Positions 48,680 to 57,175 are shown, numbered from the stretch's first letter. The stretch: DNA of 64,000 bases from Kineosporia sp. A_224 (GCF_002198655.1 NZ_MWLN01000107.1:1-64000); one strand, 5' to 3'. Notes: a model not told the origin generated them from the sequence alone. Numbers and translations are program-made.

Positions 48680-50569
48680 ATGCCGCAGTTCGTCGCGCCG
48701 CCGGAGTTCCTGGCGGCCGTAGCCGAGCACCGACGCCGCCGGCGGCGTCGTACCAGGGTCCTGACCGCGGCCGCGCTCGTCGCCGCCCTCGGTGCCGCCG
48801 CGGCCGTCGTCGTGACGCGGCACGGGGGCGACGACGCCACCGCCGTCCCGGCCGCCCTGGCGGCCGCCCGGTGCAGCACTCCGGCGACGCCGCTCGTCGT
48901 CGCCGCGTCGGCGGACAAGGCCGCCCTGATGACCCGCTTCGGCGAGGAGTTCTCCCGGTCCGGCAAGGACGGGGCCGGTCGCTGCGTGCAGGTCACCGTG
49001 GTCCCCAAGTCGTCCGGTGCCGCGGCCACCGCGCTCGCCGCGGGCTGGCCCGAGCGGGACGGCGAGCGCCCGGACGTCTGGTCGCCGACGGGCTCGATCT
49101 GGCTGCCGCTGCTGGAGGACCGGCTCGTCAAGGCGCAGCGCTCGAGCCTCATCCCGACGCCGGACGACGTGCCGCACCTGGCGTCGTCCCCCATGGTCGT
49201 CGCCATGCCCCGCCCGATGGCGACGGCGCTCGGCTGGCCGGAGAAGCCGATCGGGTGGGCGGACCTGCTCACGCTCGCGTCGTCGCGCAAGGGCTGGGGC
49301 GCCTACGGGCACCCGGAGTGGGGCCGGTTCAGCCTGGGCAAGACCAACCCGAACTTCTCCCACGCCGGCCTCGAGGGCACCGTCGCCACGTACTACGCGG
49401 CCGTCGGGCGGATGTCGGGGCTGCGCTCGAAGGACATCTCCGCCGCCACCACCCGCCGGTTCGTCGCCGGGGTCGAGCAGTCCGTCGTCCGGTACGGCGA
49501 CACGACGGCGTCGTTCCAGTCCGACTGGCTGCGCGCCGACGACAAGGGCAAGGCGCTGCAGTACATCTCCGCCCTGGTCACCGAGGAGAACCTCGTCCCG
49601 TCGTACAACGAGGGCAACCCGACGGGGGACCCCGCCCTGGCGGGCAAGCACCCGGCACCGCAGGTGCCGCTGGTCGCGGTGTACCCGAAGGAGGGCACCT
49701 TCGTCGCGGACCACCCGTACGCGCTCCTCAGCGCTCCCTGGGTGACACCGGCGAAACGGCAGGCCGCCGACGCGTTCCTGGCGTACCTGCTCAGTCCGGG
49801 TGTCCAGAAGCAGTGGCAGGACAACCACTTCCGCGACGCCGCCGGCCGGCCCGGCGACGACGGCCTGGCGCAGGGCGTCATCCCCGACCAGCCGCGGCGG
49901 GTGCTCACGCCGCCGTCCCCGCGGATCACCGGCGAGATCCTCGACAGCTGGGCCGAGCTGCGCAAGACCGCCAACGTGATCAGCCTCGTCGACGTGTCCG
50001 GGTCGATGGCGGAGCCGGTCCCGGGGTCGTCGAAGACCAGGCTGGACGCCGCCGTGGAGGCGTCCGAGGCGTCGCTCGGGCTGTTCACCGACCACGACGA
50101 GGTCGGCCTGTGGACGTTCTCCGGCGGCGTCCGCGGCGTGCAGGACTCGGAGGAGCTCGTCCCGGTCGGCCCGATGGACGGCGCGGTGGGTGACCAAGTC
50201 CGCCGGAAGGCGATCGCCGCGGCCCTGCGCGACCTGCGGCCGAACGGCGACACCGGCCTGTACAACAGCGTCGCAGCGGCGTACCAGAGCGTCCTCGACC
50301 GCTACCGCGACGACCGTATCAACGCCGTCGTCGTCCTCACCGACGGCAGGAACGACGCCGACGGCGGCCTCCAGCTGCCAGGCCTGCTCAAGCTCATCAA
50401 GAGCATCTCGGGCGGCCGGGAGATCCGCGTCATCACGATCGCCTACGGCCCCGATGCCGACGCCGAGAGCCTCGCCGAGATCGCGCGCGCGACCAAGGGG
50501 GCCAGCTACGTCGCCGCCACGCCCGCCGACATCCCGAAGATCTACTCCGCCGCGCTGTCGAACCTCTGA
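48680..50569 (+). CDS. Extracellular solute-binding protein fused to a VWA domain
   Basis: A 629-residue exported or anchored protein. After an Arg-rich stretch (about 18-25) comes one membrane helix (27-46). Residues 60-420 are a binding-protein fold: TPLVVAASADKAALMTRFGE, VTVVPKSSGAAATALAAGW, LSSPMVVAMPRPMATALGW and PLVAVYPKEGTFVADHPYAL. Residues about 430-629 are a VWA domain with MIDAS DVSGSMAEPV, GDTGLYNSVAAAYQSV and VVVLTDGRNDADGG. GGGGAG lies 6 bases before ATG 48680; ATG 48629 is in frame. It diverges from the ABC operon. Confidence 0.85.
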   Translation: MPQFVAPPEFLAAVAEHRRRRRRRTRVLTAAALVAALGAAAAVVVTRHGGDDATAVPAALAAARCSTPATPLVVAASADKAALMTRFGEEFSRSGKDGAGRCVQVTVVPKSSGAAATALAAGWPERDGERPDVWSPTGSIWLPLLEDRLVKAQRSSLIPTPDDVPHLASSPMVVAMPRPMATALGWPEKPIGWADLLTLASSRKGWGAYGHPEWGRFSLGKTNPNFSHAGLEGTVATYYAAVGRMSGLRSKDISAATTRRFVAGVEQSVVRYGDTTASFQSDWLRADDKGKALQYISALVTEENLVPSYNEGNPTGDPALAGKHPAPQVPLVAVYPKEGTFVADHPYALLSAPWVTPAKRQAADAFLAYLLSPGVQKQWQDNHFRDAAGRPGDDGLAQGVIPDQPRRVLTPPSPRITGEILDSWAELRKTANVISLVDVSGSMAEPVPGSSKTRLDAAVEASEASLGLFTDHDEVGLWTFSGGVRGVQDSEELVPVGPMDGAVGDQVRRKAIAAALRDLRPNGDTGLYNSVAAAYQSVLDRYRDDRINAVVVLTDGRNDADGGLQLPGLLKLIKSISGGREIRVITIAYGPDADAESLAEIARATKGASYVAATPADIPKIYSAALSNL

Positions 50570-50587
50570 CCGGCGGGGCGTCTCGAA

Positions 50588-50615
50588 CCAGGACGGCTTC
50601 CGTCCGGAATCCTGG
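50588..50615 (+). terminator. Hairpin after VWA gene
   Basis: Two overlapping dyads, CCAGGA/TCCTGG (50588-50615) and GGACGG-CTT-CCGTCC (50591-50605), can form alternative hairpins 20 bases after the stop. TAGCGT at 50617-50622 is a possible -10 box for the next gene. Confidence 0.55.
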
Positions 50616-50660
50616 CTAGCGTCCAGCGCCGAGGTCCCCGAGGTGAGCCTGGAGGAGACG

Positions 50661-51620
50661 ATGAGCGATGTCGTGGCGTGGCTGCTGGACGCCGACCCGG
50701 CCGTCCGGTGGCAGGTGCTCCGCGACCTCACCGACGCGCCGCCCGCCGAGGTGGCCGCGGAGCGGGCCCGGGTGGCCGAGACCGGTTGGGGCAAGCGGCT
50801 TCTCGACCTGCAGGACGGCGGGCAGTGGGCCGGCGGGGCATGCTTCCCCGGCAAGGACTGGCGGCCGGCGCAGCCGGTCGTGGGCGACCCCGAGGGCCAG
50901 CCGTGGACCTCGACGCTGCCGACCCTGCGGCTGCTGCGCGAGCTCGGCGTCGAGCCGGACCATCCGGCCGTGCGCGCGGCCGTGGCCGGCGTCCGGGAGC
51001 ACTGCCGGTGGGAGTACGCCGGTGAGCCGTTCTTCGCCGGTGAGGTCGAGCCGTGCATCAACGGCGGGACCGCGACGATCGGCGCCTACTTCGGCGAGGA
51101 CGTCGACGGCATCGTCGCCCGGCTGCTCGGCGAGCAGCTCGAGGACGGCGGCTGGAACTGCGAGGCGGAGAACGGGTCCGTCAGGTCGTCCTTCCACTCG
51201 ACGCTCTGCGTGCTCGAGGGCCTGCTCGAGTACGAACGCGCAGGCGGCGCCCGTCCGGTCGCGCAGGCACGGCGACGCGGCGAGGAGTACCTGCTCACGC
51301 GCAGCCTCTTCCGTCGCGCGAGCACCGGGGCGACCGTCGACCCCGACTGGCTGCGGTTCTCGTTCCCCCCGCAGTGGCACTACGACGTCCTGCGGGGGCT
51401 CGAGTACTTCCGGGCCGTCGGGGGCACCCCGGACCCACGGCTCGCGGACGCGGTGCAGCACGTCCGCGACACGCAGCAGCCCGACGGGACCTGGCTCCTG
51501 GAGAACACCTACCCCGGGCTCGTGCACTTCGAGCTCGAGGACGGCGACGGGAGGCCCAGCCGCTGGAACACGTTGCGCGCGCTGCGGGTGCTGCGGTGGT
51601 ACGGCTCCGCCCGACCCTGA
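50661..51620 (+). CDS. Terpene cyclase-like alpha/alpha-toroid protein
   Basis: A 319-residue protein of squalene-cyclase/prenyltransferase-like toroid repeats: VAWLLDADPAVRWQVLRDLT opens, LLGEQLEDGGWNCEAENGSV and DTQQPDGTWLLENTYPG are QxxDGGW-like repeats. The catalytic DxDD of cyclases is not seen, so it is probably not a cyclase. In actinobacteria such proteins are annotated as hypothetical or prenyltransferase-like. GGAGGAG precedes ATG 50661. Confidence 0.75.
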   Translation: MSDVVAWLLDADPAVRWQVLRDLTDAPPAEVAAERARVAETGWGKRLLDLQDGGQWAGGACFPGKDWRPAQPVVGDPEGQPWTSTLPTLRLLRELGVEPDHPAVRAAVAGVREHCRWEYAGEPFFAGEVEPCINGGTATIGAYFGEDVDGIVARLLGEQLEDGGWNCEAENGSVRSSFHSTLCVLEGLLEYERAGGARPVAQARRRGEEYLLTRSLFRRASTGATVDPDWLRFSFPPQWHYDVLRGLEYFRAVGGTPDPRLADAVQHVRDTQQPDGTWLLENTYPGLVHFELEDGDGRPSRWNTLRALRVLRWYGSARP

Positions 51621-51626
51621 GGGCCC

Positions 51627-51642
51627 CCGCGGTCAGCCGCGG
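51627..51642. terminator. Short GC hairpin between convergent genes
   Basis: CCGCGG-TCAG-CCGCGG lies between the toroid gene stop and the cupin gene, overlapping the cupin stop codon. Confidence 0.4.
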
Positions 51643-52259
51643 TGGTCCGGGGTCAGCGCGGGCAGAAGAACGGCGATCTCGGGCGGGATGGTCTCCAGCT
51701 CCTCGACCGTGGCTCCGGTGTGCTGCTCGTACTTCTCGTACCGCCCCTGCAACCCGCGCATTCGGGCGATGGGGGCGAGGGCTGCGAACAACGGTCGCTG
51801 CACCGCTCGCGGCGGGCTCGTGAAACGGATGGTGTCGTCGAACTCGCGGGCGAGCAGGGCCGCCTGCAGCAGGCCCGGGCGCCCGGCGGAGTCGGCGCGA
51901 CCGTCAGCCGCCAGGCCGAACAGGTTGCGGATCATGGCTTCGAAGCGGTGACCGGGGTCGACCTCGACGATGACGAACGCGGTCTCGTCGCCGACGGTCC
52001 ACCAGTCGTGGGGGGTGCCGGGCGGGACCACCACCCGCGTGCCGGGGACGGCGTGGCTCTCGACCCCGCCGACCCGGACGCCCAGGGTGCCGCGGACGAC
52101 GGTGAAGGTCTCACGGGCGTGCGGATGGACGTGCTCGCCCACGACCGCGGCGCCCGGGCGGGCGTACAGGTCGGCGACCAGCGGCGAACCGTCGCTGGGT
52201 GCGTGGCGCCTGAGGGCGCGCTCGCCGGTGACGGGGTTCTCGATGACGGCATAGCTCAT
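51633..52259 (-). CDS. Cupin domain protein
   Basis: A 208-residue protein. The cupin metal site reads VVGEHVHPHARETFTVVRGTLG (HxHx3-6E), followed by VPPGTPHDWWTVGDE with the second histidine. Residues 120-208 are a helical tail (LLQAALLAREFDDTIRF). Single-domain cupins of this size may bind metal and act as small dioxygenases, isomerases or sensors. AGGAG lies 7 bases before the ATG. Confidence 0.85.
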   Translation of the reverse strand: MSYAVIENPVTGERALRRHAPSDGSPLVADLYARPGAAVVGEHVHPHARETFTVVRGTLGVRVGGVESHAVPGTRVVVPPGTPHDWWTVGDETAFVIVEVDPGHRFEAMIRNLFGLAADGRADSAGRPGLLQAALLAREFDDTIRFTSPPRAVQRPLFAALAPIARMRGLQGRYEKYEQHTGATVEELETIPPEIAVLLPALTPDHRG

Positions 52260-52291
52260 GGGATGGCTCCTACGAAGCCGGGGCAAGAACG

Positions 52292-52315
52292 CCGCACGGC
52301 GTTCGAGTCGTGCGG
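52292..52315. terminator. Hairpin downstream of the truncated membrane gene
   Basis: CCGCACG and CGTGCGG pair across 10 bases, between the stop at 52333 and the cupin start. Confidence 0.5.
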
Positions 52316-52332
52316 AACGAGCAGTGACGAGG

Positions 52333-52743
52333 TCAGGCCTCTCGACCGGAGCGCACCTGGCACCACAGCAACGCCACGGTGGCGGCGCTCAGTGCGGCCG
52401 TGCGCAGCAGGTTGGCGTCGAGGAGGCCGTCGATGGTCGCTGCGGACCGGCCGACATCGTCGAGGCGGTCGTGCAGCGGGACGGCCCACAGCACCGTCGA
52501 CAGCAGCGAGGTGAGGCCGGCGACGCTGACGAGCGCGGCGACCGGGCGTGGTGTGGAGGCGGGTCGCGTCCAGTAGAACGCCGCACCGGCCAGGAAGGTC
52601 AGGAAGCCCGGCGCGATGACGACGACGGGGATGGCTTCGTTGTACTGCTGGTGATAGGCAGCGAAGGCCGCCGGGGCCACAGCGCGGTACAGCGGGTACG
52701 ACACGAGCTGCGCCTGCCAGCCGAGGGCGGTCGAGTACGCGGC
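52333..52743 (-). pseudogene. 5'-truncated small integral membrane protein gene
   Basis: Open reverse frame with three or four membrane helices: PVVVIAPGFLTFLAGAAFYW, ALVSVAGLTSLLSTVLWAVP and LLRTAALSAATVALLWCQV. In-frame codons upstream of the first GTG (52704) read TALGWQAQLVSYPLYRAVAP, which looks like the first helix and loop (TGLxWxVQxVxYPLF) of this protein type, but no start codon exists before the frame runs into the TetR fragment. The 5' end has been lost. Confidence 0.6.
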
Positions 52744-53209
52744 GGTCCCGCTGTCGGAGCGACCTGACGTGCGCGCCCTGTACGAGACGCCGGACGCCCG
52801 GGAGTTCCTGCAGGGCTACGCCCGCCTCGGCCGCGAGCTGCTCGACCGGGTGGGACCACTCATGCTGCAGGTCACCGCGGGGGCGGCAGCCGGCGAGGAG
52901 GACCTCGTCGCCCAGCAGCGCGTGACCGACGGCGAACGGCTCGCGGGCACCACCATGGTCGCCCAGCGGCTCGCCGCCCTGGACGCACTGGCACCCGGCG
53001 TCACCGTCGAGCAGGCCCGAGATCGCATCTGGACCCTGAACAGCGTGCAGGTATGGCACCTGCTGACCGGCTCGCGCGGCTGGAGCGGTGAGCAGTACGA
53101 GCACTGGATCGGCGACGCGATGTGCGCAGCCACCCTGGAAGCGCCGCCTCCGGCTGACACCGGGGATCTCGCAGGTCCCCTCATCTCTGCCGGGGACGAC
53201 GGGCGGTGA
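52742..53209 (+). pseudogene. TetR regulator fragment (C-terminal domain only)
   Basis: Forward frame reading PDVRALYETPDAREFLQGYA, LLDRVGPLMLQV and TVEQARDRIWTLNSVQVWHL, then LTGSRGWSGEQYEHWIGDAM, the ligand-domain pattern of TetR proteins. No N-terminal HTH exists; the first start is GTG 52769. The frame meets the truncated membrane gene at about 52740-52765, so a deletion appears to have removed the 5' halves of two divergent genes together with their shared promoter. Confidence 0.65.
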
Positions 53210-54041
53210 CGACCCAGGCGGCAAAGCCGAAGCGGACGCCGTCGTCGGTCTGGTGCGCGGCGAGCGTGGTGCGCAGGGCCTCCACGGCGGCGTCACGACG
53301 TCCCGGTTCGTGCCCCTCGAGCATCCAGCCGAGCAGGCCGACGACGAGGGCGTGGGCCTCCCGGACCGTCCGCCCGTAGCTGGTGGTCTCCGCGAACCCG
53401 GCGAGACCGATCTCGGTGAATCCCGCCTGCTCGAGGAGAGCACGCACATGGTCGGGGTCGCTCAGGGCGAACGGCCCGGCGGCTCCAGGCGCCGGAGCGG
53501 GCGGGGTGCGTCCGGCCAGCGCCAGGGAGAACGCGTTGATCCACTCCTGACGGTCGGGGGGTTGCCAGGTCAGCAGCGCCAGCCGGCCACCGGGTCGCAG
53601 GCTTCGCCTCAGGTTGGTGAAGGCCTTGGTCGGGTCGCCGAAGAACATGGCGCCGGTGCGACTGATGACCACGTCGTAGGCGTCCGTCGCGAACGGGTGC
53701 ACCTGGGCGTCGGCCCGGGCGAAGGAGACGTTCCTCAGGCCTTCGTCGTCGGCGATGCTGCGGGCGACGTCGATCATCCGCGAGGACAGATCGACGCCGA
53801 GCGCGTGTCCCGCACTCGCGGCGCGAGCGGCGCCCCTCGTCGAGACGCCTGTTCCGCACCCGATGTCGAGCACCCGGTCCGACGAGGAGATGTCCGCGGC
53901 GGCCATGAACGCCGGGTCGTAGCGGGCGAGGCAGGACTCGAGGATCTCGTGGTGGACGGCCCAGCAGGCGCCCTCCCCGCCGTCCCAGGCCCGGGCCTGG
54001 TCGGCGTTCGACTCGTCGACCGGTGTCTCGATCGTCGTCAC
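53181..54041 (-). CDS. Class I SAM-dependent methyltransferase
   Basis: A 286-residue methyltransferase. Motif I is RVLDIGCGTGVSTRGAARAA, then ALGVDLSSRMIDVARSIADD, VSFARADAQVHPF and YDVVISRTGAMFFGDPTKAF. Substrate unknown; it belongs to the small-molecule UbiE/SmtA-like group. GTG 54041 has GGAGG 4 bases upstream. It diverges from padR across a 41-bp dyad, so PadR is its likely repressor. Its 3' end overlaps the TetR fragment by 29 bases. Confidence 0.87.
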   Translation of the reverse strand: MTTIETPVDESNADQARAWDGGEGACWAVHHEILESCLARYDPAFMAAADISSSDRVLDIGCGTGVSTRGAARAASAGHALGVDLSSRMIDVARSIADDEGLRNVSFARADAQVHPFATDAYDVVISRTGAMFFGDPTKAFTNLRRSLRPGGRLALLTWQPPDRQEWINAFSLALAGRTPPAPAPGAAGPFALSDPDHVRALLEQAGFTEIGLAGFAETTSYGRTVREAHALVVGLLGWMLEGHEPGRRDAAVEALRTTLAAHQTDDGVRFGFAAWVVTARRPRQR

Positions 54042-54057
54042 AGTTCCTCCAACCGGG

Positions 54058-54098
54058 TAGTCTCTATGGGAGTAACCAGAATCATCCCAAGGAGACTA
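54058..54098. promoter_or_regulatory. 41-bp nested dyad, PadR operator
   Basis: TAGTCTC-TA-TGGGA, 13 bases, TCCCA-AG-GAGACTA: both arm pairs are perfect and centred at 54078. It lies between the divergent methyltransferase and padR genes and covers the padR ribosome site (AAGGAG), so bound protein would block padR expression and probably the divergent promoter. Confidence 0.8.
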
Positions 54099-54099
54099 T

Positions 54100-54744
54100 G
54101 TGTCAACTCCTCCTCGCCTGACCGCGACCACCTACGCCGTCCTCGGCCTGCTGGCCGTGCAGCCGTGGAGCACCTACGAGCTGACCCGCCAGATGGACCG
54201 CACTCTGGGCCGGGTCTGGCCGCGGGCCCAGAGCAAGCTGTACGAGGAGCCCAAGAAGCTGGTCGCCCGAGGACTCGCCGAGGCGGTGGACGAGACCGTC
54301 GGTCGTCGACCACGCACGGTGTACTCGATCACCGACGCCGGACGACGAGCACTCGCCGAGTGGCTCCAGGAGCCGGGCGAAGGTCCTGTCCTGGAGTTCG
54401 AGCAGCTGGTGAAGCTGAGCTTCGCCGAACACGGAACACGGAACGATGCCCTGCGTACCATCGCCGCTGCGCGCACCTGGGCCGAGGAGCGCAACGTCGA
54501 GAATCTCGCCGCCGCGCAGCAGTACGCCGCCGGGGAGGGTCCGTTCCAGCACCGGGCGGCCCAGGCGATGCTCGCCGGCGCCTTCTTCACCGAGTACTAC
54601 GCCATGGTCGGCCGCTGGGCGGACTGGGCGCGCGAACAGGTCGAAGGCTGGCCCGAGGACCCCGCCGCGGCCGCCGCCGGCCCTGACGACCTCGCCGCCA
54701 TCGCAGAGCGTGCCGGATGGTCGGCACGGGAGAGGAGAGACTGA
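54100..54744 (+). CDS. PadR family transcriptional regulator
   Basis: A 214-residue repressor. The winged helix reads TTYAVLGLLAVQPWSTYELT, RQMDRTLGRVWPRAQSKLYE, EPKKLVARGLAEAVDE and RPRTVYSITDAGRRALAEWL; the rest is the PadR C-terminal helical dimer domain (AAQQYAAGEGPFQHRAAQA). AAGGAG lies 5 bases before GTG 54100 inside the operator, which implies autorepression. Ligand unknown. Confidence 0.92.
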   Translation: MSTPPRLTATTYAVLGLLAVQPWSTYELTRQMDRTLGRVWPRAQSKLYEEPKKLVARGLAEAVDETVGRRPRTVYSITDAGRRALAEWLQEPGEGPVLEFEQLVKLSFAEHGTRNDALRTIAAARTWAEERNVENLAAAQQYAAGEGPFQHRAAQAMLAGAFFTEYYAMVGRWADWAREQVEGWPEDPAAAAAGPDDLAAIAERAGWSARERRD

Positions 54745-54824
54745 CCCCGAGAGGCCCCGTGTCGAACCCTCGGCCAACGCAGCAGCATCCGACCCGCGCC
54801 TGAGATGCGGCCGGTCGCTCGCCC

Positions 54825-54830
54825 TATGAT
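54825..54830 (+). promoter_or_regulatory. -10 box upstream of DUF2235 gene
   Basis: TATGAT, 39 bases before ATG 54870. No clear -35 at 17 bases. A normal leadered transcript with GAGAGGA as ribosome site fits. Confidence 0.4.
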
Positions 54831-54869
54831 CTCGAGCCCAGCCGGCAGGACGACGATCGAGAGGACACC

Positions 54870-56066
54870 ATGGCCCGCACGCTCGTGGTCTGCTCGGACG
54901 GGACCGGGAACTCCCTGCACCACAAAGCCAGCAACGTCAGCGCCCTGATCGGCCTGCTGACCCTGGACTGCGATCGCCAGATCGCCATCTACGACCAGGG
55001 CATCGGGACCGCGGAGGACCCGGCCGGTGCCGTCGACTGGCTGCAGAGCGCCGCCGACCGTGACGCGCTGCTCGTCCAGGAGACCGCGCCCGGCACGGGG
55101 TTCCGCGCCGGCTGGGACCGGTTGCGCGCGCAGGCGACCGGCTACGGCCTGAAGGAGAACGTCGGCCAGCTGTACCTGGCGCTCGCCCAGCAGTACTCCC
55201 CCGGGGACCGGGTGTTCCTGTTCGGCTTCAGCCGGGGCGCGTTCACCGTCCGGGCACTCGCCGGGCTGCTGTACCGGTGCGGCCTGCCCAGGCCCGGGGA
55301 CGACGGCGGCGTGCGGTTCGAACAGGCCTGGACGGTGTTCCGGCAGATGCGTCCTGACGGCAGGGGCGCCGCACGGATCGAGGCGCTCAAAGGCCTCAAC
55401 CAGAACTGCCCGGTGCACTTCCTCGGCGTGTGGGACACCGTCAAGTCGTACGGCGGCCTGCTGCCGGTGAGGCTGCCGCACCTGCGGCACAACCCGGATG
55501 TCCGTCACGTCCGGCATGCACTGGCCCTGGACGAGCGCCGGGCCTGGTTCACCCCCACCACCTGGGGCGGTCTCGACGTCGACCGGGAACCGGGCCGGGC
55601 GATGTCCCGGCTGGATCCTGAGGCGCGGCAGCGGATCCTCGACCAGGACGTGCTGGAGGTCTGGTTCCGGGGCGCGCACAGCGACATCGGCGGTGGCGGC
55701 GAGGAGCACGCCGTCACCGCCCGGATCGCCCTGCGCTGGATGACGAGCGAGGCCGCAGCGGTCGAGGGCGGGCTGGTCCTCGCCCCTTCCGGCGTCGACC
55801 TGCTGGAGGACGGCGATCCACCGAGCCCACCCGTCGTCCACCCCTCCTGGACACCGCGCTGGCGGGCGGTCGAGCAGGTGCCCCGTCTGGAGATCGACAA
55901 CGGCCGGCTGTGGCCGGCCAGGGTTCCCGGGTGGGGCAGCACCGGGGGGCGCAAGCCCGCGCTGTCCCGCCGCGAAGGCGTGGTCCACGTGCACTGCACT
56001 GCCGCCCGCCACCACGCGGTCCCCGGCCCGGTGCACCTCTGCAAGACCGGGGTACCCCACCTCTGA
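54870..56066 (+). CDS. DUF2235 alpha/beta hydrolase (Tle1-like)
   Basis: A 398-residue protein. RTLVVCSDGTGNSLHHKASN opens the fold, FLFGFSRGAFTVRALAGLLY is the nucleophile elbow (serine about 120), and FLGVWDTVKSYGG and FRGAHSDIGGGGEEHAVTA hold the acid and histidine. This is DUF2235, the catalytic domain of type VI phospholipase effectors such as Tle1, but cytoplasmic homologues without secretion systems are widespread. No VgrG, Hcp or immunity gene is near, so an intracellular lipase or esterase is likelier. Confidence 0.87.
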   Translation: MARTLVVCSDGTGNSLHHKASNVSALIGLLTLDCDRQIAIYDQGIGTAEDPAGAVDWLQSAADRDALLVQETAPGTGFRAGWDRLRAQATGYGLKENVGQLYLALAQQYSPGDRVFLFGFSRGAFTVRALAGLLYRCGLPRPGDDGGVRFEQAWTVFRQMRPDGRGAARIEALKGLNQNCPVHFLGVWDTVKSYGGLLPVRLPHLRHNPDVRHVRHALALDERRAWFTPTTWGGLDVDREPGRAMSRLDPEARQRILDQDVLEVWFRGAHSDIGGGGEEHAVTARIALRWMTSEAAAVEGGLVLAPSGVDLLEDGDPPSPPVVHPSWTPRWRAVEQVPRLEIDNGRLWPARVPGWGSTGGRKPALSRREGVVHVHCTAARHHAVPGPVHLCKTGVPHL

Positions 56067-56124
56067 GCCGCGCCCGGACCACTCTCATGCACGTGGCAGC
56101 CGATGTACGTGAGTGGCTGCCCGC

Positions 56125-56661
56125 TCACCCAATGACGCGGTAGTCCGCGAGCACGGAACCCGTCGGTGAGACCGTACTTCGGACGGATGCCAGCCGTGTC
56201 GCAGGTACGCCGTCGAGGAGCCTGCGTCCGGTGCCCGCGATGGTCGGTGCGATCACCAGCCTCAGCTCGTCGACGACGCCCGCAACGAGCAGCGCCTTCG
56301 CGACCTCGATGCTCGCGTGCACGCCGATGTCGGCTCCAGCCTCGCCTTTCAGATCACGCACGAACTCGACAAGGTCGCCGTCGATGACTTCCGTGTTCGC
56401 CCATTTCGGCTCCAACGGAGTCGACGTCGCGACGTACTTCGCTGCTCCGTTGATGAAGGTCGCGAACGGCTCGATGTCGCTGCTGGGCCAGTACCCGGCC
56501 CACTCGTCGTAGCTGCGCCGACCGAGGATGACCGCGTCCTGCGTCGCGATGACGGCCGCAAGGTTGGCATCCATCGCGTCGTCCCAGTCGGCGAAGAACC
56601 GATCGGGCTCGTCCGCGACGCCATCGAGGGACAACAGCTCGTACAGAACCACCTTGCGCAC
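56125..56661 (-). CDS. RibD C-terminal/dihydrofolate reductase-like protein
   Basis: A 178-residue reductase-fold protein: VRKVVLYELLSLDGVADEPD, AVILGRRSYDEWAGYWPSSD, ADIGVHASIEVAKALLVAG and VDELRLVIAPTIAGTGRRLL. This is the YyaP/RibD_C group, which binds NADPH but has no settled substrate. GTG 56661 has GGAGG 8 bases upstream. It is the last chromosomal gene before the tRNA-Ser site. Confidence 0.88.
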   Translation of the reverse strand: MRKVVLYELLSLDGVADEPDRFFADWDDAMDANLAAVIATQDAVILGRRSYDEWAGYWPSSDIEPFATFINGAAKYVATSTPLEPKWANTEVIDGDLVEFVRDLKGEAGADIGVHASIEVAKALLVAGVVDELRLVIAPTIAGTGRRLLDGVPATRLASVRSTVSPTGSVLADYRVIG

Positions 56662-56912
56662 GTCCGACACCTCCAAGAGACCTTGACCCCGCACGGTAGA
56701 CGGCTCCGGCGGCCCGAACTCATCGGTCCGGGCAACCACCCTCGCCGACACAGCCGGCGGGCCCACACCAGCCGCAGGTCGCCCACTGCCGCTGGACAGT
56801 CTCCTGTGCCGATCGGTGCGGCCGACGCGGCCGCAGTTGAGCCGACCACCGGCACGACGTAGCCGCTACGCCTTCTTCGACACGTTGCCTGTTCAGAGGC
56901 ACGACGTGTTTT

Positions 56913-57059
56913 GAGCGGAGGGCAAGGGATTCGAACCCCTGAGGACGGGTTGGGTACCGCCCTGACGGTTTTCAAGACAGACCACCAAACCAGCTCTGAC
57001 CAGGGGCGATGCGCAGATCCGGCGTCTCGTCTCCGTGGCCTGTCCGCGAAGGACTGTCG
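56913..57059. repeat. attachment-site repeat A (left boundary of the island)
   Basis: 147-bp unit repeated with no length change at 62860-63006. It is a tRNA-Ser 3' half (56916-56976) joined to an element end (56977-57059). The element-end part matches copy B at 77 of 83 positions, with 45 in a row identical (57006-57050). TTTTCAAGACAG (56969-56980), identical in both, spans the junction and is the likely crossover core. Confidence 0.85.
56916..56976 (-). pseudogene. tRNA-Ser(UGA) 3' half, copy A
   Basis: Reverse strand: anticodon loop CTTGAAA (56970-56976), 3' stem ACCGT, long variable arm, T arm AGGGG-TTCGAAT-CCCTT (56924-56940), acceptor GCCCTCC and discriminator G. The 5' stem should read ACGGT but reads TCTGT, and no GGAGGGC acceptor or D arm is found to the right, so the gene is cut at the anticodon loop. 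Long variable arm and UGA anticodon give Ser. A GCCTG/CAGAGGC hairpin downstream is a possible terminator remnant. Confidence 0.8.
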
Positions 57060-57175
57060 CGCGTCGTTGCCTGCCGTGGCGGGCGGGACATGTCCAGCCA
57101 CGCTGCGCCGGTTTCGCGAGTATCGGTTCGCGGGTTCGCTGACGCACTCGCTGGTGCGCAGACGCGGTCCCGCGG

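Noticed and set aside
54870-56066. Type VI secretion effector
   Set aside because: The DUF2235 domain matches Tle1-like lipases, but no secretion, VgrG or immunity genes are near and actinobacteria generally lack T6SS.
56916-57005. Complete tRNA-Ser gene at the island edge
   Set aside because: T arm, variable arm and acceptor 3' strand are present, but the anticodon 5' stem does not pair and there is no D arm or matching acceptor 5' strand.
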